Source of the DNA: Hellea sp.
Lineage (GTDB): Bacteria; Pseudomonadota; Alphaproteobacteria; Caulobacterales; Maricaulaceae
Direction of reading: 5' to 3'
DNA: 48,159 nucleotides
Assembly (NCBI GenBank): GCA_028224375.1
Contig: JAOIVW010000022.1
Span: 1-48,159, forward strand
Of this stretch, positions 16,541 through 25,820 are shown in pieces (the stretch's first letter is position 1; every line of letters begins with the position of its first letter). Made by a program: the position numbers and the translations under genes. Below the pieces are notes generated by a model that saw only the letters and a program-made list of their open reading frames with translations, did no database searches and was not told the DNA's origin.

Positions 16541-17050
16541 TTATTCCTTTTTCGTCAGCTCTGCAAAATCAAGCACAATCGGATCATGTCCTGTGGCTTT
16601 GGCGAAAGCTATCATATCTATAGATGAAATGGCGGTCGTGGCGTCATTTAGCAAGGGGTGGAAATTCACAATCTCATGAGCCGTCAAAGCTTTATCCAAA
16701 ATCAATGTCACATCACGACCCTTATCATTCAGAATTGAAAACAGTGTCACCGAGCCGGGCGTGACACCCAACAGCTCCAATAACGGCTCCGGCTTTCCAA
16801 ATGACAGACGCTTACAGCCCAGTACTGGATGCAGCTTATTAATGCGGATTTGCGTATCGTTTTTGGCGCAAATCAGGAAAAACCGCCCGGCTTTGTCTTT
16901 CAAGAATAAGTTTTTAGTATGCGCCCCTGGCATAGCCGCCTTAATATCTGCGCCCTCATCAACGGTAAAGATAGGCGCATGCTCACGCGTGGTGTGTGCA
17001 ATATTGAGCCCATCCAGATAGTCAAACAGATCTTGGCGTGTAACAGGCAT
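16541..17050 (-). CDS. YbaK/ProXp-type aminoacyl-tRNA deacylase
   Basis: This family hydrolyses mischarged Ala-tRNA(Pro) or a related tRNA. The start at ATG 17050 (MPVTRQDLFDYLDGLNIAH) gives 169 residues, the usual size for the PrdX/ProXp-ala group. The longer upstream frame has no family similarity and runs into the divergent gene. Visible motifs are HAPIFTVDEG, GAHTKNLFLKDKAGRFFLICAK (catalytic Lys region), FGKPEPLLELLGVTPGSVTLFS and NFHPLLNDATTAI. It directly follows into the thioredoxin gene. The exact tRNA substrate is inferred from the family only. Confidence 0.88.
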   Translation of the reverse strand: MPVTRQDLFDYLDGLNIAHTTREHAPIFTVDEGADIKAAMPGAHTKNLFLKDKAGRFFLICAKNDTQIRINKLHPVLGCKRLSFGKPEPLLELLGVTPGSVTLFSILNDKGRDVTLILDKALTAHEIVNFHPLLNDATTAISSIDMIAFAKATGHDPIVLDFAELTKKE

Positions 17051-17092
17051 ATGACTCTTTTCAATTGAGCTGTGATGGGGCAAGTTACGCAT

Positions 17093-17872
17093 ATGACGAA
17101 GACAAACGAAACCCCTTTTCTTGACGCTTTTGCGGTGCATGACGTCGCGCCGCCGCTTTTGCCCGGCCGTCCGCATCGTGATTGGATGGATGAGTTCACC
17201 GACAGGCAGCCTTATCGCTGCCTACCGCTGACCATGGCAAATTCAACGGGCTGGGAAATGACTTGCCCGTTCCCGCTTGATATAAATTGGAATGGGGGCC
17301 CGAATGCCGAGGATATTAAGCTCAGCTCGCCTGACCCTAAGGCGCATGTTGCAGGATTGGCGGTGAGCCATTTTCGCGAAGGAATTTTAACCTTCCACAC
17401 GGGCTATATCTTCAGAACACCTCCGGGATGGGCCGTGCTGTGCGGCGGGCCGCCCAATTGGCCCAAAGACGGGATTTACCCTTTATCAGGCTTGGTAGAG
17501 ACAGATTGGCTCCCTTTCCCTTTTACAATGAATTGGCAAATGACGCGCAAAGGGAAAGTGCGGTTTGAGAAAGATGAACCCTTTTGTTTTATTTCACTGT
17601 CTGAGCATCGCAGGCTTGAAGCCGTTCAGCCTAAAATAAAATCCTTGAAACAAGACGCCGTTCTTAAGGCAGATTATAATTTATGGCAACAAAGCCGCAG
17701 CGATTTCATTACGCGATTAGCAGCGCGTGAGAGCAGCGCCGTTAGTGATGGCTGGCAACGTCACTATATGAAAGGCGAAAAGCCAAGTGGGGCGCGAGTG
17801 GATGCCGAGCACAATACCAAGCGGCGCCTTAAAAAGCCCATAGACCTAAGAGGCGGCGCCCTTTTCAAATGA
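17093..17872 (+). CDS. DUF6065-family protein
   Basis: The ~259-residue protein appears to belong to DUF6065, a family of unknown function. The pattern seen is HRDWMDEFTDRQPYRCLPLTMANSTGWE, then PFPLDINWNGG, SHFREGILTFHTGYIFRTPPGW and the C-terminal WQRHYMKGE. Alternative starts exist at 17072 (GTG) and 17075 (ATG). I chose the ATG at 17093 because the protein body begins there and a GGGG run lies about 12 bases upstream. No signal peptide or membrane segment is visible. It diverges from the deacylase gene. The family assignment is from memory of the motif. Confidence 0.75.
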   Translation: MTKTNETPFLDAFAVHDVAPPLLPGRPHRDWMDEFTDRQPYRCLPLTMANSTGWEMTCPFPLDINWNGGPNAEDIKLSSPDPKAHVAGLAVSHFREGILTFHTGYIFRTPPGWAVLCGGPPNWPKDGIYPLSGLVETDWLPFPFTMNWQMTRKGKVRFEKDEPFCFISLSEHRRLEAVQPKIKSLKQDAVLKADYNLWQQSRSDFITRLAARESSAVSDGWQRHYMKGEKPSGARVDAEHNTKRRLKKPIDLRGGALFK

Positions 17873-18003
17873 TAGGCGTGCCTAAAGTGAGCGGCAAAGA
17901 TTTTCGCGAAAAACTGTGCAAAGCCGCTTGATTATGAATCCCGTTTAGGTCATATAGCGGCCTTCTGCCAAACGGGCTTGCCCCGTAACTACGCAAAATA
18001 TGA

Positions 18004-18078
18004 GCGGGCGTAGCTCAGTGGTAGAGCATCACCTTGCCAAGGTGAGGGTCGAGGGTTCGAATCTCTTCGCCCGCTCCA
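18004..18078 (+). tRNA. tRNA-Gly (anticodon GCC)
   Basis: A complete cloverleaf: acceptor GCGGGCG/CGCCCGC, D-stem GCTC/GAGC, anticodon stem TCACC/GGTGA with loop TTGCCAA (anticodon GCC), T-stem GAGGG/CTCTT with loop TTCGAAT, discriminator T and encoded CCA. Its 3' half also serves as the left attachment site of the island that follows: the same 3' sequence recurs at 26541. Confidence 0.97.
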
Positions 18079-18089
18079 TTCTTTCTTAA
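18038..18089 (+). repeat. attL-like direct repeat (tRNA-Gly 3' end plus flank)
   Basis: The 52-bp sequence beginning CAAGGTGAGGG at the tRNA anticodon stem and ending CTTAA past the CCA is repeated at 26541-26592, with one mismatch (18081 C against 26584 T). Confidence 0.9.
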
Positions 18090-18477
18090 TAAAAATAAAA
18101 TTTAATAGATTTCTTAGAAATCGCCTAGAGAGCGAATATGTCTTTTGGTAGCAATTTGGTAGCAGTTTGCACTTTAGTGAATGCTAAATTTATTCTGTGT
18201 ATAAAAATTTGAAATAAATTTCTTAAAATCGCACTAGACTTAAAAGTAAATCCTATGTCGTGCCTAAGTTAAGGCTGAATAGAATAGCGTGCCTAAAGTC
18301 CGCATCGCGTAATGTCTTGAACTGAAACGTTGGAGTACACTATTTGATGTGACGCTGCCGTGAAAAACGACCCCTTGTGAGTGCATATTGAAGATTGCAC
18401 AACACCGTGTAGTTTTCTCCCTCCCCAAAATACAACCTTTGTGTGTAGGAAAATATAAATGTTTTGGAGGGTTGGAC
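18090..18477. other. Left island flank, no gene; tandem TTTGGTAGCA repeats
   Basis: This 388-bp AT-rich stretch lies between the tRNA and the Rhs gene. TTTGGTAGCA occurs twice (18144-18153 and 18155-18164), one base apart, possibly old integrase arm-type sites. GCGTGCCTAAAGT at 18287-18299 also occurs at 17876-17888, outside the island, and a variant lies at 18258-18270. The Rhs promoter must lie here, but no clear -35/-10 pair stands out. The GGAGGG at 18466-18471 is a strong ribosome-binding site that fixes the Rhs start. Confidence 0.5.
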
Positions 18478-21400
18478 ATGCGTATCGAATTTGGAATTAA
18501 AGTATTTTTTGTTTTAAGCCTGTTTATTTTGGGGTTTAGCTTCCCCTCCGTAGCCCAATCCGACCCACAATCTACCAACAGCTTTCATGACATTGCACCA
18601 GACGACATTGATGATGACCCTGCGGAGAATCAAGGCGTCGACGATGATGAGATAATTAATCCATTTCCAGTAGGTGACATACAGGCTCGTTATAATTCCC
18701 TTGATTTCGACGTTCTTGATGACGGCCTTGTTGGTGATAACATTGACTTGGACACAGGATCAGTATCCTTTTCGCAGATGGATGTTTCGATCCCCGGCAA
18801 CTCTGGCCTGCCAGTTCAGTTTGGACGTACATTAAGCCGTTCTAGCCTTAGAACAGGAATGATAGGAAATTATTGGGCACCTCAAATTCCCTACATAAGC
18901 CGAAATTATACAACTCATAATTCACAAACTTACGGCAAGGCCCTCGATAGATGCTCAGGCGAAATCTACCCACCGAGTGAAGAGATATCACTTAATGGTG
19001 AAGCCACATACTTACGCGCGGAAGCATATTTTAATGGATATAAAATTGATGTTCCAGGGAAAAACCCAGGGACTCTTGTAGAGGCCAGAGGAAATAACAA
19101 CGTCATATATAGCGATGAGTTTAATACAACTGGAGCTTATTTTGTCAGTACTGAAAATTGGTATGTCGATTGTATTACCTCTATTCCCGCAGGCGGTGAA
19201 GGCTACAAAGCTCACGCACCCAATGGTGATATTTACGAATTCACCCATTTAGTAGAATCTGATGTGCGGAATTTTGAATTTGGAGGAAGTAACTTTCCTG
19301 TCACGGCTGAGACACTTTATGTCACTGAGATTACAGATGTGCATGGGAACTGGGTGAGGTTTGAATATTCTGGTGCAAACCTTACTCGTATCCACTCCAA
19401 TGACCTTCGCGAAATAGATTTCACATATAGCAATGGACGGCTTGCAAGTGTTGATGTGCACGCAACTTCCAATACGACTGCTAGATCTTGGGACTATCAT
19501 TATACGAATGGAAATTTGAGCCGTGTTGACTTACCAGACGGACGGTATTGGACATTCACGAGCAATGGTAATGACCTTCTGGCCGTTGATCCGCTAACAA
19601 CCCGGGACATATGTTTTAAAATACCTGTGCCGAGTATCGAAATTCGGCATCCAAGCGGAACCATTGTTGAGTATGATTTTGAGGTCATTCGAAATGGTCG
19701 TAAAGATGTAATATTCAGACAAGAAAATTATCCTTGGATAAACCAATCCCTTCATTCAGGTCCAGAATCTGCGCCAAATCAAGCAATTACTGATTGTAAT
19801 GACGATGGAGACTTACGATCAAAGCTACCGTCCTCTTTTTGGTCTTTTGCTGTTATTGAAAAACGGCTTATTTTATCTGATGGCTCCACCCATATATGGG
19901 AACGAGAATATCAAGAGGATAAGGGGTCTTACAACTATCCTAGCTCAGTTACGCCTTGGGCACCCTATGATGCAAATTTAACGGACACTAAAACAAGGAC
20001 AGTCACAGACCCTGAGGGGCATAAAACAGTAACCTACATTAATCGCAGATTTGGACGCCAAGAAGGCCAGATCGTTAAGGTTGAAGTTATCCCTTCTGGG
20101 CAGACAACGCCCATTAAAACGATAGAATATGACTATTTAGAAGGCAACCTTGTCGGCTCGAGTTTAGGTGCTCGAGACCATGGTTATACGGGTGCTGACA
20201 GCACAAGAGTTTATCAAACCGAGTCTGTGATCTCCCAAAACGGCGATACATTCACAACACAAACCGATTATAATACCGTTCATACTGCATCGAGCTTTTC
20301 TTATGGTTACCCAACAGAAAGGCGATCTTGGAGTAGCTATGTAATCTCTAATTCAAACAATTTGCGCAAAACAGAAACTGACTACGTTCATTATAAAACT
20401 AAGTGGGTCTTGGGCAATCCCACTAAAGTCACACAAAATGACCTTATATTGTCAACTTATGGATATCATAATAATGGCTTACTAGTTTGGAAAAATCAAT
20501 ATGGTCAGCGTGTAGCTACTTATGAGCATCATACCGCAACAACTGACCCATTAGCTATTGGCATGGTCTCATCTTTTAAGGATGGGGAGAACCGTATTAC
20601 CAAAGCAGAAAATTGGCATCGGGGTCAACCAAAAACTATAACGCGAGCCTCCGGGACGCCTTTGCAGCAAGTAACCTCTTTTGGCGTGAACGATAATGGT
20701 TGGGGAACGAGCGTCACAGATCCCGCAGGTTATACAACAACCTATCAACGCGACTCCATGGGCCGTTTGACAAAAATTATACCACATACGCCGCCTGCAG
20801 GCACATATAAGCTCGTAGCTACAAATATTAGTTATAACTTTTCTGGGGGAGGCGCCGTGCAAACCATCAAGAAAGGCCCCCGTTGGGATATCATCACTTA
20901 TGATAGTATGTTCCGTCCTATCCTCTCAGAAACAAAGGATATTGGCACCGGAATTTCGACATATGTGAATACCGATTATGATGCGCTGAGCCGCGTAACA
21001 TTTGAATCTTTTCCATCATTGAGCTCAACCTCTCTCAATGGGAGTGACACGCGTTATGACGCCTTGGGGCGAGTGACGGAAACAGAAATAGATTCCGCCA
21101 CGACAAAGTATAGCTATTTGAACGGTCATCGCTCTGTAGTAGAAGACCCGCTTGGCAACGAAACCGTGACTCGTCGCTATGGTTATGACGGGCCAGATGC
21201 GGGCGATACCTATCTCATCCAGCAAGAGGAGGATATCGACACCTACATATTCCGCGATATCCATGGCGAAATTGATCGCGTAACCCAAACGGGTACTCAA
21301 AACGGTCTTACAGTCAATAAAACACAATATTTTTATTATAATAACCAAAGCCGCGTCTGCCGTTACCGTACATCCGAGGGCGGAGATACGGTTTATGAAT

Positions 21401-23820
21401 ATAACAATACCGGAGAGCTTATAGCTTACCAAAAAGGACTAGCGGCGAGTACAAGTTGCACGTCGCCCATAACGAGTAATCGTGTGGAATTGACATATAA
21501 CATTTTGGGCCGCCTTAAGGACACTCTGTTTTCCGACGCAGCCACACCTGACATTTCGCGTGATTATGACCTGAACGGAAATCTAACGAAACTCTATCGC
21601 GGGCTAAATACTGCGAAAGAAGTCAAATGGGATTACACATATGACAGCTATAACCGGCTTACGAATGAGGACCTCACGATAGCGGGCGCTTCGCAAGGCT
21701 ATGATATCTGGCATCGTTATAATGCCTTTGGCTATCTTTTTGCCGAACGCCTGCCCAGCAGTAAATATGTCAGCTATACGAATGATGGATTGGGCCGTGC
21801 GACGAAGGTTAATTCCGGCTCTGCAATCTATGCCCAAAATGCCAGCTATCACCCCTCAGGCGCGCTTGCGGGGATGACCTTTGGCAATGACAATGTCTTT
21901 AGCCAGACCTTAAACGCACGGCTTCTGCCTGAGCGCCTGAAGGTCATGCATAACGGTACGGATAAGCAAAACCTGCTTTATGATTATTACGCCGATGGCC
22001 GCGTCTATCAAAAGCTGGACTATGTTGACCCTACTTACTCCGCCATCCATTTTTATGATGGGGCGGGACGGCTCTCTGCGGCTAACTCCACTAAATGGGG
22101 CGGCGCGAATTATAGCTATGACGCGCTAGGTAATCTTCGCTCTAAAACATTCAGTAATTGGAATGGAACAGGCTCTCGCACGGTCACAAATAGTTACAAC
22201 GCTAAAAATCAAATCAGCAGCAGCCATGATACCATCAATAGCCTTTACAGCTTCACCCATGACACGCGGGGCAATGTGATCCAGACGGGGAACCTGCACT
22301 TTACTTATGATCTCTCTGATCAGCCTGTTGCGATGAACGGCACTGCGCCCAATACAGGCACATCCGTGGACACCACCTATCTTTATGACGGCAATAATAA
22401 GCGTGTGCGCTCCATTGATACGGTCAGCGGTAAGACCATTTACAATGTCTATGACGCGGCGGGGCGGTTGATTCATGTCGATAATGCTACTGACGGGGAA
22501 GAGACCGACTACCTCCACGGGATGGGGCAGACCCTCGCGCGGATAAAGAACGGCGTATTCACCTATCTGCATCCCGACCATCTGGGCTCTGCGGTGCTGG
22601 GCACAACAGAAACGGGCACGACCGCCTTTAATGAGCGCTACACGCCCTTTGGCGAAGCGCTGATAGACGCCGCCGCCAATGACAACCAATCCGGCTTTAC
22701 GGGCCACATCAAGGATAAGTCCACAGGCTTGAACTACATGCAGGCGAGGTATTACGACCCGAATATCGGGCGGTTCTTGAGTGTGGATCCGGTGACTTTC
22801 TTGGAGACTGGGGAGCCGGGTATGTTCAATAGATATGCCTATACTTGGAATGACCCGATTAACGCAACCGACCCTGACGGTGAGTTTTTGAAAATTGTAA
22901 AATCCGTCTATAATGTTGGAAAGAGGACTTACAAAAATGGGGGTAACTTTAAGGGTGCCCTAAAAGACGAAGCCCTCAGTTATGTTGAAAACGGTGCGAC
23001 GTTATTAAGTAAGAACGCATCCTTAGGTGATAAAGCCTTCGCAATCTTCGACCTCGCAACAGGGTTTGGAGATGAAGCTAAGGGGGCGAAACGATTACTT
23101 GGGGGGTGCTGTTTCGTTGCGGGAACGCTAGTTGAGACCGAAGACGGCCTTCGTCCAATCGAAGACATAAAAGTTGGAGACTTGGTTCTCTCCCGAAACC
23201 CCGAAACTGGGGAGACAGCTTACAAACAAGTTACCGCGTTCATTCCACGACATGACCGCATTATCTGGACAGTCGTCCTGTCAGGTGAGAACAATTCTTC
23301 CGAAAGCTTTGAAACTACCGATGAACATCCCTGGTGGGTTATAAGTGAAGCGGGTGTCGGTAGTTGGAAACGAACTGACGAGCTATCCGCTGGAATGATT
23401 GCCACGACTGCTGGTTATCAGACCATGACGATAACGTCCGCTCTAAAAACCGAACGTTTAGACGGCACATACAATATTACCGTCGCTGATTTTGAGACTT
23501 ACTTTGTTGGCGAAAACAAAGTTCTAGTTCATAATTGTGGCCGTACTGGTAAGCAGGCTCGACTTAAAGAAATGGGACAAGACCCCAAGCTTGGAAAAGC
23601 TGATAGAGGTTGGATTAAGCAAGAGCAAAATTCGATTGCTAGAGGACAAAGAAAGAATATACGCGTCCCGCCAGGAAAGGAAATGGCTCATGAACGTGGC
23701 AGAGAAGCTGCAAAAGGCTATGACTACAAGCATTCAAACTTACAGAATAAGGCAGACCACAAAGCACAACATAAATATGATAACAATGGACGTAGTAACA
23801 TGGAAAGGCCCGTCGAATGA
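18478..23820 (+). CDS. Secreted Rhs/YD-repeat polymorphic toxin with Hint domain and C-terminal toxin
   Basis: This 1780-residue protein is probably a contact-dependent antibacterial toxin. The ATG at 18478 is fixed by GGAGGG six bases upstream and by a Sec signal peptide (MRIEFGIKVFFVLSLFILGF, cleavage near SVAQS). Then come a long YD-repeat shell and the conserved core end YDPNIGRFLSVDPVTF with NRYAYTWNDPINATDPDG. From about residue 1545 a Hint (intein-like) domain runs from GCCFVAGTLVETEDGLRPIE through TDEHPWW to VLVHNC, ending near residue 1687. A ~93-residue tip rich in His, Arg and Lys follows (AHERGREAAKGYDYKHS and ADHKAQHKYDNNGR), faintly like polymorphic toxin type 8, a presumed nuclease. 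The Hint would release the tip by self-cleavage. The immunity gene overlaps the stop by four bases. A Sec signal rather than a PAAR or VgrG domain argues against type VI delivery. Confidence 0.9.
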   Translation: MRIEFGIKVFFVLSLFILGFSFPSVAQSDPQSTNSFHDIAPDDIDDDPAENQGVDDDEIINPFPVGDIQARYNSLDFDVLDDGLVGDNIDLDTGSVSFSQMDVSIPGNSGLPVQFGRTLSRSSLRTGMIGNYWAPQIPYISRNYTTHNSQTYGKALDRCSGEIYPPSEEISLNGEATYLRAEAYFNGYKIDVPGKNPGTLVEARGNNNVIYSDEFNTTGAYFVSTENWYVDCITSIPAGGEGYKAHAPNGDIYEFTHLVESDVRNFEFGGSNFPVTAETLYVTEITDVHGNWVRFEYSGANLTRIHSNDLREIDFTYSNGRLASVDVHATSNTTARSWDYHYTNGNLSRVDLPDGRYWTFTSNGNDLLAVDPLTTRDICFKIPVPSIEIRHPSGTIVEYDFEVIRNGRKDVIFRQENYPWINQSLHSGPESAPNQAITDCNDDGDLRSKLPSSFWSFAVIEKRLILSDGSTHIWEREYQEDKGSYNYPSSVTPWAPYDANLTDTKTRTVTDPEGHKTVTYINRRFGRQEGQIVKVEVIPSGQTTPIKTIEYDYLEGNLVGSSLGARDHGYTGADSTRVYQTESVISQNGDTFTTQTDYNTVHTASSFSYGYPTERRSWSSYVISNSNNLRKTETDYVHYKTKWVLGNPTKVTQNDLILSTYGYHNNGLLVWKNQYGQRVATYEHHTATTDPLAIGMVSSFKDGENRITKAENWHRGQPKTITRASGTPLQQVTSFGVNDNGWGTSVTDPAGYTTTYQRDSMGRLTKIIPHTPPAGTYKLVATNISYNFSGGGAVQTIKKGPRWDIITYDSMFRPILSETKDIGTGISTYVNTDYDALSRVTFESFPSLSSTSLNGSDTRYDALGRVTETEIDSATTKYSYLNGHRSVVEDPLGNETVTRRYGYDGPDAGDTYLIQQEEDIDTYIFRDIHGEIDRVTQTGTQNGLTVNKTQYFYYNNQSRVCRYRTSEGGDTVYEYNNTGELIAYQKGLAASTSCTSPITSNRVELTYNILGRLKDTLFSDAATPDISRDYDLNGNLTKLYRGLNTAKEVKWDYTYDSYNRLTNEDLTIAGASQGYDIWHRYNAFGYLFAERLPSSKYVSYTNDGLGRATKVNSGSAIYAQNASYHPSGALAGMTFGNDNVFSQTLNARLLPERLKVMHNGTDKQNLLYDYYADGRVYQKLDYVDPTYSAIHFYDGAGRLSAANSTKWGGANYSYDALGNLRSKTFSNWNGTGSRTVTNSYNAKNQISSSHDTINSLYSFTHDTRGNVIQTGNLHFTYDLSDQPVAMNGTAPNTGTSVDTTYLYDGNNKRVRSIDTVSGKTIYNVYDAAGRLIHVDNATDGEETDYLHGMGQTLARIKNGVFTYLHPDHLGSAVLGTTETGTTAFNERYTPFGEALIDAAANDNQSGFTGHIKDKSTGLNYMQARYYDPNIGRFLSVDPVTFLETGEPGMFNRYAYTWNDPINATDPDGEFLKIVKSVYNVGKRTYKNGGNFKGALKDEALSYVENGATLLSKNASLGDKAFAIFDLATGFGDEAKGAKRLLGGCCFVAGTLVETEDGLRPIEDIKVGDLVLSRNPETGETAYKQVTAFIPRHDRIIWTVVLSGENNSSESFETTDEHPWWVISEAGVGSWKRTDELSAGMIATTAGYQTMTITSALKTERLDGTYNITVADFETYFVGENKVLVHNCGRTGKQARLKEMGQDPKLGKADRGWIKQEQNSIARGQRKNIRVPPGKEMAHERGREAAKGYDYKHSNLQNKADHKAQHKYDNNGRSNMERPVE

Positions 23821-24197
23821 TAAGTGAACAGCAAATAAAGGCTGTTTTAAACCTTAACGCGGCTGGGCGGTACAATCATTTTATCAAACAAGTGGTTGAT
23901 TATGAAAAAGTCTGGGGGTTATATTTTGATGGCTGGGCAACTTCTGCTGACAATCAAGAACAAAAATTAATACCAGTATGGCCTCGCCGCGAATACGCTT
24001 TACTTCATGCTTCAGATGAGTGGGAAGGATTTGAACCGAAGGCAATCTCAGTTAATGAATTTATCAATACTTTCATTCCAGAATTAGTAAAATCAAATTA
24101 CGGACTATCGGTTTTTTATGTAGCCGATGTTGGAGGTGTGGATATTGAAATCACTCAACTTTTAAATGATTTGGAAATTGAGGCGTGCAAGTATTAA
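23817..24197 (+). CDS. DUF2750-like immunity protein
   Basis: The 126-residue acidic cytoplasmic protein starts in the ATGA overlap with the Rhs toxin stop, so the two are translationally coupled. The pattern VWGLYFDGWATSADNQEQ, LIPVWPRREYALLHASDEWEGF and ISVNEFINTFIPEL matches the DUF2750 family, whose members often sit beside polymorphic toxins. Neutralising the toxin tip is inferred from position and family, not seen. There is no signal peptide, consistent with protection against an intracellular toxin. Confidence 0.8.
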   Translation: MISEQQIKAVLNLNAAGRYNHFIKQVVDYEKVWGLYFDGWATSADNQEQKLIPVWPRREYALLHASDEWEGFEPKAISVNEFINTFIPELVKSNYGLSVFYVADVGGVDIEITQLLNDLEIEACKY

Positions 24198-24215
24198 ATA
24201 GTCAAAGTAGAGAAG

Positions 24216-24603
24216 AGGGTCAAAAAAGTTGTAGAACAAGATAAAGCGAAGGGTGCCTTGTGGCCCACTTCGACGCTATCCCAAATCAAGTTTGGGATAG
24301 CGGAGATTCTGTTTTTACTATTAGTCTTGCCTTTGCAAACCATAGGTTTTGCAGGTCAGACGACTTATTTTGTGGGAACGGAACCGCCGCGCGAAGCGAA
24401 AAAAAAGGTGGAGTTGAGGCCCCCCACTTTTAAATCATTTTGGGCCATAAATGGCTTAATTTTAGGAGATAAATTTCAGTAGCCTGCGCACACCAATTTG
24501 AATGCGGCGCTAGATTTTACGCCTCAAACGACAATGCCCTATCTGCTGATGTAATTCCCTATCAAAGAAGAATGTCCACGGCTAGTCGCCGTGGTCTTTA
24601 TAG
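24216..24603 (+). repeat. Island repeat, copy 1 (~388 bp)
   Basis: It matches 26131-26519 along its whole length with scattered substitutions and short indels. It follows the first toxin/immunity pair. It contains a perfect 12-bp-stem hairpin (arm CGCTATCCCAAA at 24274-24285, loop TCAAG), probably the transcription end of the immunity gene, and ends in the CCACGGC hairpin at 24576-24594. It holds no credible gene of its own. The copies part exactly after TATAG at 24603 and 26519. Confidence 0.9.
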
Positions 24604-25810
24604 TCCATATGGTCGCCGCCCTCGCGGCGGCTCTCTTCTCGCTATCCGCCGTCCCCCGGACGGCGTATTTGAACCGCGAGCCTTGGCGCTACCGCGCCAA
24701 AACTCACCGCTTCAATCGCTCAAAGCCTATGACCTCTCTGATCAGCCCACCGCTATGAACGGCACCGCGCCCAATACTGGCACATCCGTAGACGCGACCT
24801 ATCTCTATGACGGCAATAATAAGCGTGTGCGCTCTATTGATACGGTCAGCGGTAAGACGATTTACAATGTCTATGACGCGGCGGGGCGGCTCGTTCACGT
24901 CGAAAATGCTACTGACGGGGAAGAGACCGACTATCTCCACGGTATGGGGCAGACCCTCGCGCGGATTAAGAACGGCGTGTTCACCTATCTGCATCCCGAC
25001 CATCTGGGCTCTCCGGTACTGGGAACCAAGGGGCAGGGTCATCCAGTGGGTGCGATTGGAGACGTAGATTTTAATGAGCGCTACACGCCCTTTGGCGAAG
25101 CGCTGATAGACGCCGCCGCCAATGACAACCAATCCGGCTTTACAGGCCATATCAAAGATAAGTCCACAGGTCTGAACTATATGCAGGCCAGATATTACGA
25201 CCCGAATGTCGGGCGGTTCTTGAGTGTGGATCCGGTGACGTTTATGGATACGGGAAATCCGGGGATGTTTAATCGCTATGCCTATACTTGGAATGACCCA
25301 GTAAACCTAACCGACCCTGATGGTCGAAATCCAGGAATTGATAGGAGGGCTGACCAAGCTTCGAAGTTAGCCAGAGCTCGTGCAGCACGTCGAGGCGCTG
25401 CAATGAGGATATTCAAGAAGCATCTTCAACATGCGAAAGCTGCAACTGCGAAAGCTCATCAGGCCCTTGCGGAAGGTGACGAGGCGACTGCTAGAACTTT
25501 TACCGGTACTGACAAGTTAGAACACTTTATGGCAAACTTTGAGACTGTAGAAGAGTTAGATGAAGGTGGCGCAGAAATAGCGGAGTCAATTAGTAACCGC
25601 AAGGAGATGTTCGACAGGGCAAAACATATACTAACTTTAGGAAAAAAAGGGAATTCTGCTCCTGAATCTGCAGAAGACCAAAGATTTAATGTGGGCGGTA
25701 GAAAGGCTAGCGAAGACGGGTTGACTAAGACTGAAGCTGTGGCAAAGGCGACTGAAATGATCAGAGAAACGAATAAAGAGTTCGTTATTCCACCAGAGCA
25801 TGATCAATAA
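24572..25810 (+). CDS. Orphan Rhs tip with a different C-terminal toxin-like domain
   Basis: From about 24727 to 25323 the frame repeats the end of the main Rhs gene (22314-22880) almost word for word, including YLYDGNNKRVRSIDTVSGKT and YDPNVGRFLSVDPVTF, then diverges after NLTDPDG. The last ~160 residues are Ala/Lys/Glu-rich and helical-looking. They include SKLARARAARRGAAMRIFKK and VAKATEMIRETNKEFVIPPE. I do not recognise this domain. The start at ATG 24572 lies in the repeat/hairpin joint and gives no signal peptide. Such displaced tips are known in other rhs loci as silent toxin cassettes that swap by recombination. Whether it is expressed alone is doubtful. Confidence 0.75.
   Translation: MSTASRRGLYSPYGRRPRGGSLLAIRRPPDGVFEPRALALPRQNSPLQSLKAYDLSDQPTAMNGTAPNTGTSVDATYLYDGNNKRVRSIDTVSGKTIYNVYDAAGRLVHVENATDGEETDYLHGMGQTLARIKNGVFTYLHPDHLGSPVLGTKGQGHPVGAIGDVDFNERYTPFGEALIDAAANDNQSGFTGHIKDKSTGLNYMQARYYDPNVGRFLSVDPVTFMDTGNPGMFNRYAYTWNDPVNLTDPDGRNPGIDRRADQASKLARARAARRGAAMRIFKKHLQHAKAATAKAHQALAEGDEATARTFTGTDKLEHFMANFETVEELDEGGAEIAESISNRKEMFDRAKHILTLGKKGNSAPESAEDQRFNVGGRKASEDGLTKTEAVAKATEMIRETNKEFVIPPEHDQ
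24576..24700. repeat. Cluster of four GC-rich hairpins
   Basis: There are four perfect stems in 125 bp: CCACGGC/GCCGTGG (24576-24594), GCCGCC/GGCGGC (24615-24631), CGCCGTCC/GGACGGCG with a three-base loop (24647-24665) and TTGGCGC/GCGCCAA (24683-24700). The first belongs to the 388-bp repeat. The other three occupy the unique joint between that repeat and the displaced Rhs tip. They are translated in the orphan frame as an Arg/Pro-rich stretch unlike Rhs. REP-like elements or a recombination joint are both possible. Confidence 0.75.
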
Positions 25811-25820
25811 GGAGGCTGAT

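Noticed and set aside
17876..18299. GCGTGCCTAAAGT repeated on both sides of tRNA-Gly
   Set aside because: A 13-base repeat with a third degenerate copy is suggestive, but it does not line up with the island ends and may be chance or a local duplication.
22126..22707. A 193-residue reverse-strand frame within the Rhs gene
   Set aside because: It is the antisense of the conserved Rhs core, repeated in the orphan tip, and has no protein family features.
24258..24482. Frame of 74 codons in repeat copy 1
   Set aside because: The matching stretch of copy 2 changes frame and start, there is no ribosome-binding site, and a strong hairpin lies within it.
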